A DNA stretch of 64,000 bases from Anisodus tanguticus (GCA_034509755.1 CM067557.1:13182001-13246000), one strand, 5' to 3'. Numbered from the stretch's first letter, positions 11,367 to 24,247 are shown. A program made the numbers and translations. The notes: generated by a model from the letters alone, not told the origin.

Positions 11367-12043
11367 GTAATGAATAACCCTTAAAGTTGTTGCATACTGA
11401 AGAACATTAGATTTTTGCATGTATTGGCTTAATCAAAACTGCATGAGATAGATCTAGTCTTGTGTGTGTTAAATAGTTCAGATTTCTGATGATTCAATAG
11501 AAAATATTCTGAATTAGTTTGGATTGATTTTTGTTAGTTTAGATTGAATTAGTTTGGGTTGATTTCTGTTAGTTTAGATTGAATTAGTTTGGCTTGATTT
11601 CTGTTAGTTTAGTCTGAAGTAGTTTGACTTGATTTCTTCTTCATCATAATGTTACTGTTTTTTATTGTTTGTTGTTAGTATTTGGGTTGATTTCTGTTAG
11701 AAAAGCTAGTATTTTGGTTGATATTTCCCTTTTATTGTTTGTTGTTATGCTCAATTTATTGGAGTTGTTGTTTTGTTCTCTCCTCTCATAATATTTTGAT
11801 ATTTAGAAAATTGAAAAAGCTAATATTTGAGTTGATTTCTGTTAGAAAAAGCTAGTATTTGAGTTGATATTTCCCTTTTATTGTTTGTTGTTATGCTTAA
11901 TTTATTGGAGTTGCTGTTTTGTTTTCTCCCCTCATAATATTTTGATATTTAGAAAATTGAAAAAGCTAGTATTTGGGTTGATTTCTGTTAGAAAATTGGA
12001 GTTGTTGTTCTGTTCTGTTTTATTTTGATATTTTTTTTGGTAG
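11367..12043 (+). other. Probable 5'-leader intron of the hAT transposase
   Basis: A donor (AAAG|GTAATG at 11367) and an acceptor (TTTTTTGGTAG ending 12043) bracket a T-rich interval directly before the ATG at 12044. It contains two tandem arrays: a short unit with GATTGAATTAGTTTGG and TTTCTGTTAG words (about 11515-11630), and a 146-bp unit (TTGATATTTCCC words at about 11719 and 11865). Confidence 0.6.
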
Positions 12044-14191
12044 ATGGCTGAGGCTAGCACGACATCCACAACTCGTGCACCATAAAAAAAGAAGGCAACA
12101 AAATCTGAGGCTTGGGATCATTTTGTTAAAGCAATAGATGAGAAAACTGGTAATGTTGTTTCTATATGTAATTATTGCAATGAAGGCTTAACTTATAGTG
12201 TTAACAATGGTACCTCATCCATGTGGAAACATTTGAGAATTTGCAAAAAGATCCTCACAATATTGACAAGAAGCAAAAATTGCTTGGTGCTCATTTTAAA
12301 GGTAGTATAAATGGGGATAATGAGCATATGCTTAGCACTTGGAAATATGATAAAGATTTTTGTAGGCATATGTTGGCTAGGATGATTATTATTGATGAGC
12401 AACCATTTAGAATGGTTGAACGTGAAGGTTTTAGGGGTTTTGTGTCTGCATTACAACCTTTATTTAAGCATATTTCAAGATTCACAATTGCTAGGGATTG
12501 CATGAAACTTTATGTTTGTGAAAACTCATGCTTAAAAGATAAATTGTCATCTCTTAAATCTAGGATTGCTCTCACCACTGACATTTGGATTTCCATTCAA
12601 AATTTGAGTTACTTATGTCTTACCGCTCACTTTATTGATGAAAATTGAAATTTGCATAAGAGATTGCTAAACTTTGTTGTTATGCCTAGCCATAAAGGTA
12701 GGGATATTGGTAAGATGGTAGAAAAATGTATAATTGAGTGGGGAATTAGAGATCATATATCATAATTACAGTTGATAATGCGAGCTCTAATGATGTGGCC
12801 ATTGCTAATTTGAAGGACAAGTTAAGAAATACCCTTGTTTTGGGGGGTGAGTTTTTTCATATGAGATGTGCAACTCATATATTGAATTTGATTGTGAAAG
12901 ATGGGTTGAGTGAGGTTCGTGAATCAATTAATCGAATTCGAGCTGCAGTTAAGTATGTTAGGAGTTCCCCAAGTAGAGCACAACAATTTCAAAGTTGTAT
13001 AACTGAAGAGGGCATAACTTATAAGGGCTCTGTTTGTCTTGATATTAGTACGAGGTGGAATTCTACATGTATTATGTTAGAAAGTGCTAGTAAGTTCAAA
13101 CAAGCATTTGTAAGACTTGAAGATAATGATATGGCTTTTGTGACTGAGCTTGATTGTGGTGTCCCGAAAGATGAGAATTGAGAAAATGCATCCTTGTTGT
13201 CTTTATTTCTGAAAAATTTCTATGAGGCTACTATTAGGATGTCAGGAAGTCTCTATGTGACAACTAACCATTATTTTCATAAAGTTATTAGCATGTTTTC
13301 AACATTACCTGAATGTGAAAGCCAAAATAATAATGAAAACCTTAAGGCGATGGCTACAAAAATGAGAGCCAAATTTGACAAGTATTATGGGAGTATTGAG
13401 AGAACAAACATGATGGTGTTGATAGCCGTAGTACTAGATCCTCGATATAAGTTGAGATTTCTGAATTAGAGTTGTAGAAGGATTGGTGTTGATGATGCTA
13501 AAATAAAACTGATCGTTAGTAATGTAATGAATGTATTGGAACGTCTTTTTACATTCTATGACAAAAATCATTCTTCTATGGTTGATTCTAGTGCATTGGA
13601 TGAGTCTCAAGGCTTTATTGACAATGTTGGTGGAGAAAATTTTGGTTTTGTTGATCCAGCTTCACTTGTCAAAGATTGGTGTACTAGGATGACCAAGATA
13701 ACTTAGTGGGGATTTAAGATCTGAATTGGAAAGGTACCTTAGTAGTCCTCGTGAGCCCAAAAATGAAATATTTGATTTATTGATGTGGTGGAATGCTGCT
13801 AAGTCGACTTACAAGGTTCTCAGTTTGATGGCTAGAGACATCTTAGCCATTCCCGTATCCACGGTAGCCTCAGAATCGGCTTTTAGCACATCTGGTCGAG
13901 TGTTTGATCAATTTCGCAGCTCTCTAACTCCTAAATTTATGGAAGCTTTGATTTGTTGCCAAGATTGGTTGCGCTCATCTTCAAAATCCATTAGTGTTGA
14001 GAAATATATGGAAGATGCAGAAAAATATGAGGAAGGTAAGTCACTAGGTCTTTCTTTATTTTTGTTTTATGGATTTGGGTTATTTAGAATTTTTATTTTT
14101 GTGTATAATCTTTTGTCTTGGAATCTCACAATAGTTTCATTTTATTTTTGTAGAGCTTAATTGTGTCACGGAAGACATAATGGCGGATTAG
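12044..14191 (+). pseudogene. hAT transposase, broken
   Basis: Cut-and-paste transposase of the hAT superfamily. The start ATGGCTGAGGC at 12044 follows a splice acceptor. A BED zinc finger (ICNYC ... WKHLRIC) lies at about 12110-12250. The RNase H-like fold follows: its first Asp in TTDIW (about 12579), its second in TVDNASSND (about 12770), then HMRCATHILNL and STRWNST. The C-terminal hAT dimerisation domain (VASESAFSTSGRVF) lies near 13860-13905. A last intron (GTAAGT at 14036 to TAG at 14153) leads to a short final exon ending at the stop 14189-14191. Stops occur about 13 codons after the start (12083), near 12646, 13179, 13467 and 13703, with frameshifts near 12250 and 12760. It is not functional. 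Confidence 0.9.
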
Positions 14192-14951
14192 TATGCAAGT
14201 GGATGTGTGGCATTTATGGGCGTTTCTTTAGAAGATGTATTTTTGTTTTATGTTTATTTGGAGTTTTGTAATGTATTCTTCATTTAGTGATTGCGTTGTA
14301 TCATGTTCCTCCATTTCAGTCACCGATTTCAGTCACGGGAGACCCATTTCGGATTTTCGATCGATTTCCTCCATTTTAGGCTCAAAAGCAGATCTGCAAT
14401 TTCAGTAGTTTTGCAATGTTTTCTTCATTTATTCACTGGAATACTGTATTATGCAGATTTGAATCAGCTCATATATTTCTGTTAAATGTCACTAGATTAT
14501 GCAGTGTAGTTTTGCAATGTTTTCTTCATTTAGTGATCGTGTTGTAGTCATTTCAGATTTTTCGTCACTGATTTCCTCCATTTCAGATTCAGTCACTGTG
14601 TTATAGTCATTTTAGTTTTGCAATGTTTACAGGGTACCCGGGAACCCATTTCACGGGAGACCCATTTTAGATTTTCCGTCCGTCACTATTTCCTCCATTT
14701 CAGATTCAGTCACTGATTATGCAGTAGTATTTATGACATAAATGATTTACAGGGTACCCGGAAACCTATCCGGAACCTACGGTTCCGGATAATGATTGCT
14801 ATGGGTAGGTTTCGGGTAGTAGGTTTAGGAACCGATCGTTTACTGGGTAGGGTCCGGGTAGTTCAAAAAAGTTAGGGTACCCGGATCCGCTCACCCCTAG
14901 TCACTGGACAGCTGTGCTATCTCACGTGCACAGCACATGAGAGAATAATAT

Positions 14952-15122
14952 TGTTGGAGTTTGTTACGCAGTGGACAAAATAGAATAGGACACATGTAAT
15001 TAGTTGTATAGTTTTTTTTTTCATTATTTGTTATTACATTCAAATGTATATATATTTGTACAAAGATGAATCATACACAGAAAAAATGCTCAAAATACAA
15101 TCTCCATTCTCAAATTGTTACA
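14952..15122 (+). repeat. 5' LTR of Copia A
   Basis: Starts TGTTGGAG and ends CAAATTGTTACA, directly before a primer-binding site. Its 171 bp are AT-rich. Its last bases reappear at 23723-23741, marking the remnant of the 3' LTR. Confidence 0.85.
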
Positions 15123-15134
15123 TGGTATCAGAGC
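15123..15134 (+). other. Primer-binding site of Copia A (initiator tRNA-Met)
   Basis: TGGTATCAGAGC is complementary to the 3' end of plant initiator tRNA-Met and abuts the LTR end, the standard copia arrangement. Confidence 0.9.
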
Positions 15135-18100
15135 AGTCTTAAGCTCGATCCAAATCATTCAATCAATCTTCAAATTCACCCTAACTCTTCAGTAAATCAA
15201 CATGGTTGAACTAACACCAACTGCAGAACAAAGAAATGTTGAAAAATCAATCACCTATGATGCAAATCATTCGTATCACCTTAATAACTCTGATTCATCT
15301 GATATGTCTCTAGTCAACACAGTGTTTAATGGAAGAGAATACCTAAGTTGGAGGAGATCTGTTCTACTATCTTTATCAATCAAGAAAAATCTTGATTTCA
15401 TCAATGGAGCTTGCAAATCTCCAGCTATGAAATCTGCAGAATATGAACAATAGAGTTGTGTTAATGACATGATTATTTTCTGGATATCAAATGATCTATC
15501 AAAAGAGATTGTTGATGGTGTGATAAGTTTCAAAACAACGAAAAAACTTTGGGACAGTCTAAAGAAAAGATTTGACAAAATAAATGGTGTCAAACTTTAT
15601 CATTTGCAAAAGGAACTATCAGGTTTAGTACAAGATAATAATGACATTGTTGGATATTTTACTAAACTTAAGAGGCTATGCAATGAGTTGGATGGTTTAA
15701 ATGTAATCATATTTTGCTCATGTTTTTGTGTATGTGATGGAAAAGCAAAATTCACCAAGTCTCTATAAGACCAAAGGCTAATTCAATTTCTAATTGGGTT
15801 GAATGATATTTATGCACATGTAAGAAGGAATATTCTAATAATGAACCATTTTCCCACTCTGGATGTTGCATATTCTTTGCTACCACAGGATGGGAACCAT
15901 AGAGAAGTCTATGCAAACGCACACTTCAGTTCTAATTCTGCATCCTTCATGGTGAGTGGTCAATCTAAGCAACCTAATAGCCAACTGCTAGATGAATTTT
16001 CAACTTTCATGGTTGCTGGACAAGGAAGGAATATGCAGAGATTCAAGAACCAACCAACCATGGAAGGAATGACTACACAAAAGTTCAACAATCCAAATCA
16101 AAGGTTTGCCAAGTCATAATAGAAGTTTAGGGGTAAGAAAAAATATAACCCAAATGTATCTTGTACTCATTGTGGAAAGACAGGACATGTTCATAATGAC
16201 AGTTATAGGCTACATGAATTCCCATAAGATTTTGAGTTTACTAACCCCAAGAACTATGAGTTTTCTAATCCCAAGAACTATCAAAACCACGTAAAGGCAA
16301 ATGCATCATTAACATATGAAGATGAAGAGAATATAGGGGGACAAAATATTGAAATCACAAACAACAACTCTGGATAGAAATACAACAAGGAAGAAGTTGC
16401 AGAAATGATGCAAATGTACAAGCAGTCCAAATTTGCATAGACAAAAAATTCAACAATCAATGCTAATGCAGTGGCTGATAATATTCTTAAATACTCATGT
16501 TCAGTTTTTACCAGTCTAAAGTCAAACACCTGGATCATTGATTCAGGTGCCTCAAAATATATGTGTTTTGATCTAATTCTTTCTTGTTTCTAATTCCTCT
16601 CCTTCTACTTGTAAACATTAGTTTACCTAACTCTTTTAAGGTAAGTGCTACTCATATAGGGAGTATTTCAATCCTATGTCATGTTTTGACTGATGTACTT
16701 CATATCCCATAATTCAAGTATAATTTACTATTAGTTCATAATTTTTGTGTTCAATTCCAATATGATGTTCTATTCACAACTAGTGGATGTCTACTGCAGG
16801 GTCTTTCAATGAGGAGTCCTCAAGCTTTTGGTGAAGTTAAGTCTAGGAATACATGTGTCAATGATGTAATTTCAATTCAAAAAGGAAGAAATTCCATTTC
16901 AATGTCAGTTTCAGTTTCTAGTTCATTACATGTTAAAGCTATTCCTAAGGTAAAGCTTTGGCATATAAGATTGGGTCACCTTCCTTTTTCAGCAATGAAA
17001 TATTTGAATTTCCTTCATTGTAGTTTCAATTCTGATTTTATTTGTGATAATTGTCCTAAGGCTAAACAAACTTAGCAACCCTTTTCTATCAGTAGTATAA
17101 AATCTAAACATGTTTTTGATCTTATACACATTGACACTTGGGGACCTTACAAGTCTAGTACTTACAATTGATTCAGATATTTTCTCACTATTGTTGATAA
17201 CTACAGTAGAGGAACTTGGACATTTCTTCTGAGTGCTAAAAGCAATGCTTTTCCTATGCTCTAAGAGTTTTCTATCTATGGTAGAAAGACAATTTAATGT
17301 GAAGGTTAAAGTGATTAGATCAGAAAATGCTTTAGAATTGGGGAAGGGATCACATGAAGCAACTTTTCTTTCTTTAGAAGGGATCATACATGAATTATCT
17401 TGTCTTGCCACACCTTAACAAAATGGAATTGTTGAGAGAAAGCAAAGACAATTATTAGAAATTGCTAGAGGTTTGATGTTTCAGTCTAAATTGCCTCTGT
17501 CATATTGGGGTGAGTCTATCCTAACTGCTAAACATATCATAAATAGGTTGCCATCTAGTGTACTCAAAGAAAGAACACCCTATGAAGTACTTTTTGAACA
17601 GAAACCTACTTATGATAATTTAAGAAATTTTGGATGCTTGTGCTATGCTTCTACTTTGACACAAGGAAGGAATAAGTTTGATGAGAGGGAAACTACTTGT
17701 GTCCTACTTGGGTACCCTCTACAGCGAAAAGGGTACAAGTTATTGGAACTGAACACAAAGAAGGTGTTTGTGTCCAGGGATGTTAAATTTCATGAAAATC
17801 AATTTTCCTATGTGACATCCAACACTTCACATACACCCATTTATGCAGACTCACCTCTATCCACAAACTTTTATTCATATTTTTCATCTTCTATTTCCTC
17901 AGAATCAGACACATAAGACATGTCTTCATCATTATCCCAATCACATCTACACAATACACAACAAACCTCTTCTAGTCCTAGTATAGTTTCTCAACCACAA
18001 ATTGTTTGTCCTGACAATTTTTCAATAGTGGATCCCATTCCTATCCACAATATTACTCCTCAACCTACCCAAGCTAATTCACATAGGAGAATTGGCAGAG

Positions 18101-18577
18101 TGTTTTAACAACCAGAATATTTAAAGGACTGTATTTTCAATAATGTTGTTTTTACTGATTTAGACAAAGTTTGTTTTGATCAGCCACACAAACCTAATGC
18201 ATATTCATTCTCTTCTTTATCTCTTGACAATCAGCAAATCATCCATTCTATTTTCACACTTAGTGAACCTTCTAGTTTCACTCAAGCTTCCCAATATCCA
18301 GGGTGGTTGGAGGCCATGAATTCAGAGATTCAAGCTCTACAAAATAACCACACATGGGAGGTAGTTGAGTTGTCTAGAGGGAAGAGAGCATTGCCTTGTA
18401 ATTAGATTCAAGGTAAAACACTTATCATATGGTAGCATTGAAAGATTAAATGTCAGACTTATGGTAAGGGGAACATTAAAAAATAGGGCATAGATTATAG
18501 TAAAACCTTATAACCATTGGTGAAAATGACCAATATAAGGTTCCTACTCACTATAGTAGCAAAAAGGGATTGGTGTG

Positions 18578-18784
18578 TATTAGCGAATATACTCCGAATA
18601 TTCTCTGTATATTTTGTAATTATGATAGATGTATATTTAAGGTAACTTAAGATTCTAATTGTATTAGGAATCAACCTTTGTAAGGTAAGTTAGGATTCGT
18701 ACCATATTAGGAATCGACCTTTGTACATCTATATATATTGTGAATAATGAAAGGAATCCCTAAGGGAAATTATTCTATCTTTCA
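18578..18784 (+). repeat. 5' LTR of Copia B1
   Basis: Starts TATTAGCGAATAT and ends TCTATCTTTCA. It differs from the 3' LTR by about six substitutions and an 11-bp local duplication near its start. Confidence 0.93.
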
Positions 18785-18797
18785 TGGTATCAAGAGC
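18785..18797 (+). other. Primer-binding site of Copia B1
   Basis: TGGTATCAAGAGC follows the LTR directly and matches the initiator tRNA-Met 3' end apart from one extra base, the form also seen in B2 and the C family. Confidence 0.88.
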
Positions 18798-18919
18798 ATA
18801 AAACCTAAACCCCACTCTTCTCCCTTCTCTTTCTCTCACTCGGCCGAAAACAAATTTTTTTTAACCAGAAAATCTTTTGTTTCCCTTCCCTCGGCCGAAA
18901 CAGCAACAAGGCAGCCACC

Positions 18920-21900
18920 ATGTCTTCCCCCACAAATTCCGGTTCCTCCACTGACAATTTTGACAACCTATCTCAACGTTCATCGTCTTCTTTTCACCCG
19001 GCTTTTGCCGTTACAAATATCAAGAATTCTATCCCTATAATTCTTGACCAAGAAGACTGTCAATATTCCATGTGGACAGAACTATTTTATATTCATGCAT
19101 GTGCGTACAACGTGCTTGACCACATTGATAACTCTGTTCCTCATCCCACCGACACTTCCAAATCGATATGGCGCCGCCTTGACGCCATCGTCAAATAATG
19201 GATATACGGCACAATCTCAAAAGACTTGTTGTGTAGCATTATGAAAACATGTGCTACGACACGTGACCTTTGGGTGCGGTTGGAAGAAATTTTTTAGGAC
19301 AATAAAAATACTCGGGCAGTGTATTTGGAGGAGCAATTCAACAATACGCGTCTCGAGAATTTCAACAACATGTCCGAATATTGCAAACAACTAAAACTCA
19401 TAGCCGACCAATTATCCAATGTCGGGAATTCTGTTTCTTGAAACCAAGATGGTACTCCAATTAGTTGCGGGTTTACCGAAAGGTGAATACGATACACTTG
19501 AAACAATGATTCAACAGGCCGACCCACTACAAAGTTTCACCAAAGCACGGTCACAATTATTGTTGGAAGAAATCCGACGTGCCAAACAAGAGGAACATAA
19601 TCAAAAGGCGTTAGCCATTGACGGGATGGCAACCAACACCACCCCGCCACCACCGCATGTCCAGCAGCAGCAGCAGCAGAGCGGCGGAGATCATGGCGGT
19701 AGAGGTCGCAACAATAGAGGCAAGGGACAAGGCAAGGGCCAACGCAATCAGTGGACTGGACAGCAGCCAGTCCCGCAACCTACGAATTCCCAGTGGCCTG
19801 GACAGCAGCCAGGGTGGCCCAACTAGCAGAACCGGCCTCGCCCGCAAGCCTATACCCGACCGTAGGGGGCCCAGTTCCAGCAGCCTTGGACGACTGGCCT
19901 CTTGGGCCCCGCCCCCACCACCAGCGAGCCCATCCGGTTGCATTCCAAAGCCGAGCGCGCAGCAGCAGCATGCCAGCCACTGGCCCCGACCGATTTGGGC
20001 CAGGCCTACACCACCGTGAACCTTCAACAGCCCGATGACAATTGGTACATGGACATCGGAGCCACATATCACCTCACGCGGTCGTCAGGTAACCTATCTC
20101 AACTACGTCGGTTAAAGTGCCCTCAATTTATTACTATCGGCAATGGTCATCGCATTCCAATTGAAGATTACGGTAACACGCACACCAAACATCCACACCC
20201 TCCTTCTCCTTAAAACACGTCCTATACACACCTATCATCATTAAAAACTTAATCTCTCGTTAGAAAATTCACTAGCAATAACTCCGTGTCTGTCGAATTT
20301 GACCCTTTTGGTTTTTCTGTGAAGGAACTCAATACGGGGAAAATTCTTACACGCTGCAATAGTGTGGGAGACCTCTACACATTCACTCAATCTTCCGCTA
20401 TCAGACCGCAAGCACCTCTATCCCTTGCGGCGATCTCTCCCTCAACTTGGCACAATAGACTCGAATACCCCGGAGACCTAATTTTTACTTTTCTTAGGAC
20501 TTCTAAGTGTATTCAATGTAATAATGGGAAAATTGTCCACCACTATTTTTCTTGTCCACTAGGCAAACATTCTCGTCTTCCATTTATGTCATCAAATAGT
20601 GTTACTTTTTCTCTCTTTGATATTGTTCATGATGATTTGTGGACATCTCCGATTATTAGCTCTTTGGGTCATAAATTTTATCTAGTATTCTTGGATGATT
20701 TTTCACATTTTTTCTGGATTTATCCACTGAAATTCAAATCTGAAGTTTTTACAAAATTTCTCGAGTTTCAAAAATTCATTAAAACACAATTTGAAAAATC
20801 TATCAAATCATTCCAATGTGATAATTGACGTGAATTTATTAACTCGACATTTCACAATTTCTGTTCTAAACAAGGCATGGTTTTCCATTTTTCTTGTCCC
20901 TATACTTCTTCCCAAAATGAAAAGGCTGAAAGAATTATACGTACCATCAATAACATGGTTCGCACACTTCTGTTTCATGCCTGCCTTCCACCGCCTTTTT
21001 GGGTCTATGCTGTCAAAATGGTAGAATCCCTTCTTAACATTTTACCAACTAGCACACTCCAAAACAAGACCCATACTGAAATCTTATACCGTAGGCTACC
21101 ATCATATGATCACCTACGTATTTTTAGATGCTTATGCTACCCCAACATGGCCTTCACTGCACCTCACAAACTTGCCCTCGCACTTTCCCATGTGTCTTCC
21201 TTGGTCTATCTCCTAATCATCGGGGCTACTTGTGCTATGACATTGCTACTCGCAAAATCATCATCCCCCGTCACGTCACCTTTGACGAGACAACCTTTCA
21301 TTTTTCAAATCTCTGGAAATTTCAGACCACCGATTACATCTTTCTCGATGAACCAAGTCTGTCCCCGGTCATCCAAAATCTATACCAACAATAGAACACT
21401 GTTCCGACAGTCTCGTCACTGTCCGGCACTACCCAACAACTCCATGCTCACCCCTACAGCCCCCAGTCGAGTCATCTGCACCACCAGCGACACTGCTGCC
21501 CATCACTCCGGCAACCAGTCCCGTAGTTCTACAGTTTTCCAATCCAACATACAGTCCAGAAACCAGTCCAGCTGAACTGCTACCCACTGGTCCAGAACCA
21601 GTGGACCAACAACCTTCCAGCCCCGACCCACCACCACTGCCGTCTCATCGCATGGAGACTCATGCACAATACGGGATCTTCAAACCCAAGGTTCACTTCA
21701 ACCTCTCCACACAAACCTTATCACCCATTCCAAAAAATCCAAAACTAGCAAAACTGGACCCAAATTGGAATGCGGCCATATATGAGGAATTTCACGCTTT
21801 AACCAAGCAGAACACTTGGGATTTGGTACCTAGACCCGAAGGTGTGAATGTTATCCGATGTATGTGGCTATTTCGGCACAAGTTCAGAGACAGTGGTGAC

Positions 21901-23270
21901 TTAGAGAGGTATAAGGCAAGACTAGTTGCCAATGGCACTAATCAGTAGGAGGGTATTGATTGTGGTGAGACATTCAGTCCGGTTGTTAAACCGGCCACTA
22001 TTCGGACTGTTCTCAGTATTTCTATGGGTATGCATTGGCCGATTCATCAGATTGATGTCAAGAATGCATTTCTTCATGGGGATTTGAAAGAGACTGTGTA
22101 CATGCATCAGCCTTCTGGCTTTGTTCATCCGGCAGCTCCGCAGTTTGTATGTCGTCTCAGGAAGTCATTGTATGGATTGAAACAGGCACCCCGCGCTTGG
22201 TATGATCATTTTGCCAAGTATCTTCTGCAGATTGGTTTTGTATATAGCAGTGTGATACCTCTCTCTTCACTTTTCACCGAGGTAGCAGCACTGTATATTT
22301 GCTATTATATGTCGATGACATTGTTCTTACAGCCTCATCTGACGGTTTGAAGAATGAAATCATTGCTCTACTCAAAACTGAATTTGCTATGACTAACTTG
22401 GGCAAGCTATGTTATTTTTTGGGTATATCGGTAACCAGATCTGCAATCACTATGTTCTTGTGTCAGCATAAGTATGCAGAAGAGATAGTGTACAGGGCCA
22501 AGATGGCAAATTGTAAAATTATGCCAACTCCGTGGACTCCAAATCCAAGCTTAGTGCCAATGACGGTGCGCCGGTTTCGATCCCACTCTATATCGGAGTC
22601 TAGCGGTGTGCTCTTCGATCTTACATTCACTAGGCATGATATTGCATATGTCGTTCAGCATGTGTGTCTGTTCATGCACGACCCCCGAGAGTCCCATTTT
22701 TCCGCCCTCAAACGTATTATCAGATATGTTAAGGGCACACTAGACTTTGGATTACACCTATACCCTCTCGCCCCACCAAGCTACTTGCCTACACGGATGC
22801 GGATTGGGCGGGATGCCCCGACACACGTCGCTCCACCTCGAGTACTTGTGTATTTCTTGGGGATAATCTTATCTCATGGTCCGCCAAGAGCGGCCACACT
22901 ATCCCGTTCGAGTCTTTGAAAGCGAATATCGTGGTGTTGCTAATGTAGTTGCTGAGATATGTTGGCTCCGAAATCTTCTTTTGGAGCTCCAGTGTCCACT
23001 CCGCAAGGCGTCTATAGTCTATTGTGACAACATATTTGCCATCTATATGTCTCATAATCCGGTCCAACATTAGCGGACTAAGCATATTGAGATTGATATC
23101 CACTTTGTGCGAGAGAAGGTTGCTCGTGGTCAGGTCAAAATATTACACGTGCCTTCCTCTTATCAGTATGCAGACATCTTCACAAAGGGACTACCGCGAC
23201 AACTCTTCACCGACTTCCGATCCAGCCTTAGCGTTCGGCCTCCTCTCGCTCCGTCTGAGGGGGAGTATTA
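18920..23270 (+). pseudogene. Gag-pol of Copia B1
   Basis: Gag starts MSSPTNSGSS at 18920. Compared with B2, stops arise from former CAG codons at about 19196 (TAA) and 19297 (TAG), and an extra T near 19438 shifts the frame. Gag ends in a Gln- and Gly/Arg-rich tract with no CCHC knuckle. In the protease, the catalytic D-T-G reads D-I-G (about 20049-20057). In the pre-integrase motif, R-L-G-H-P reads R-L-E-Y-P. Integrase covers about 20600-21130 with a stop near 20826. Reverse transcriptase runs from about 21720 to 22480 with a stop at 21946-21948 and further frameshifts. RNase H (YCDN, HF.REKVARGQVK) lies at 22880-23250. The element is inactive. Confidence 0.9.
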
Positions 23271-23461
23271 GCGAATATTCTCTGTATATTTTGTAATTAT
23301 GATAGATGTATATTTAAGGTAACTTAGTATTCTAATTGTATTAGGAATCAACCTTTGTAAGGTAAGTTAGGATTTGTACCATATTAGGAATCAACCTTTG
23401 TACAACTATATATATTGTGAATAATGAAAGGAATCCCTAAAGGAAATTATTCTATCTTTCA
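23266..23461 (+). repeat. 3' LTR of Copia B1
   Basis: Follows the polypurine tract GAGGGGGAG (23257-23265). It starts TATTAGCGAATATTC and ends TCTATCTTTCA at 23461, followed by GTGTG. Confidence 0.93.
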
Positions 23462-23741
23462 GTGTGTATCACAATTAGATGTCAACAATACATTTCTGCA
23501 TGGTGACTTACAAGAGGAGGTACTTATGAAGTTTTCAGCTGGTTTGACACCATCTAGTCCCAAACATGTTTGTCTTTTAAAGAAATCATTATATGGTTTA
23601 AAACAAGCTTTTCGGCAATGGTATGCTCAGCTTGCTGGGGCTTTGAGTTAAAAAGGGGTATACTTCATCACTAAACGACTACTCCTTATTTTTCAAACAA
23701 ACAGGGGATCTAATTTCCATTTCCATTCTCAAATTGTTACA

Positions 23742-24247
23742 TAATTTGGATAGGGAGGAGAAAGAAAGTGTGGGGAATGAAAGTGGTGGCAGTGCCAGCA
23801 GTTCAGTGACCCTCTTTTTCTCCCTACACTCTTTTCTCGCTTTACTTCTGCTTCATTGCTAGCCAGCTCGGTCTCTTTTGGTTTAGGTTTTTTGGGGCCA
23901 GAAATAGACCAATCATTTCTCTTTCCCTTTAGAGCTGGCTTCATATTTATTCCCCCTTTATTTCCTTTCTCTTTATTCCATACCCTTTTCTAAGGAAAAA
24001 TAACATTTCTTCATTAATTATAATTTATGTGATTAGTTGTAATTCAGTTAGTTGGAAGTAGCCAACTGCCTGTATACAAAAAGTTGATCCCATACTCCAA
24101 AAAAGAAGGGCATTTATTTAGCCTTACTTTGACATTCTAATTTAAGATTCAGTAGTGGAACAATTGTTTTGTGTGTCCAAGCAAATGCGGATTTAGAATT
24201 TCAAATTTATAAATTCTAGATTATAATTTTTTTATTTATTGAATTAT
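23742..24247. other. Intergenic stretch, no gene seen
   Basis: Pyrimidine-rich and AT-rich sequence without recognisable coding or transposon motifs. Confidence 0.55.

Larger units (their letters stand above)
10700..14899 (+). mobile_element. hAT transposon, 4.2 kb, with 8-bp target duplication
   Basis: The ends are TAGGGGTGAGC (10700-10710) and its perfect inverse GCTCACCCCTA (14889-14899). The element is flanked by the identical 8-mer GTCACTGG at 10692-10699 and 14900-14907. Subterminal regions hold many copies of GGTACCC/GGTTCCGG-type words at both ends, probably transposase-binding clusters. Inside is a hAT transposase (BED finger to C-terminal dimerisation domain) with a 5' leader intron. 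The ends and target duplication are preserved, but the transposase is broken, so the copy could only have moved with help from elsewhere. Confidence 0.95.
18578..23461 (+). mobile_element. Copia element B1, nested in Copia A
   Basis: A near-complete 4.9-kb Copia with about 200-bp LTRs, flanked by the 5-bp duplication GTGTG (18573-18577 and 23462-23466). Short LTRs, size and protein motifs resemble the Ale/Retrofit group (family knowledge, not tested). The LTR ends are TA...CA rather than TG...CA, as in its relative B2. Removing B1 with one GTGTG restores the RT frame of host element A. B1 is therefore younger than A. Confidence 0.95.
15202..23715 (+). pseudogene. Gag-pol of Copia A (two segments)
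   Basis: Gag starts MVELTPTAEQ at 15202 and runs to about 16210 with stops near 15451, 15766 and 16117. A zinc knuckle at about 16162-16206 reads C-x2-C-x4-H-x4-S, so its last Cys has become Ser. The protease DSG is at 16540-16548. The pre-integrase motif (IRLGHL) is near 16970. Integrase covers about 17080-17720 with HIDTWGP and a stop-rich middle. Reverse transcriptase starts near 18290 (W.EAM..EI.AL..N.TWE). It is interrupted at 18577 and resumes at 23467 with QLDVNNTFLHGDL and KKSLYGLKQA. The thumb, the connection to RNase H and RNase H itself are deleted. Confidence 0.87.
14952..23741 (+). mobile_element. Copia element A, interrupted by Copia B1 and 3'-deleted
   Basis: A Ty1/copia element with a short 5' LTR, an initiator-Met primer site, gag, protease, integrase and half of a reverse transcriptase. 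It is split at 18577/23462 by Copia B1. It resumes at 23462 in the same RT reading frame and stops abruptly near 23712. Only about the last 19 bp of the 3' LTR (23723-23741, ending ATTGTTACA as in the 5' LTR) remain. RNase H and most of the 3' LTR have been deleted. Flanking bases (aatat / taatt) do not give a clean target duplication. Confidence 0.88.

Noticed and set aside
19611..20072. Long overlapping frames on both strands in B1
   Set aside because: They lie in the GC-rich gag-protease linker, where stops are rare in all frames, and show no domain.
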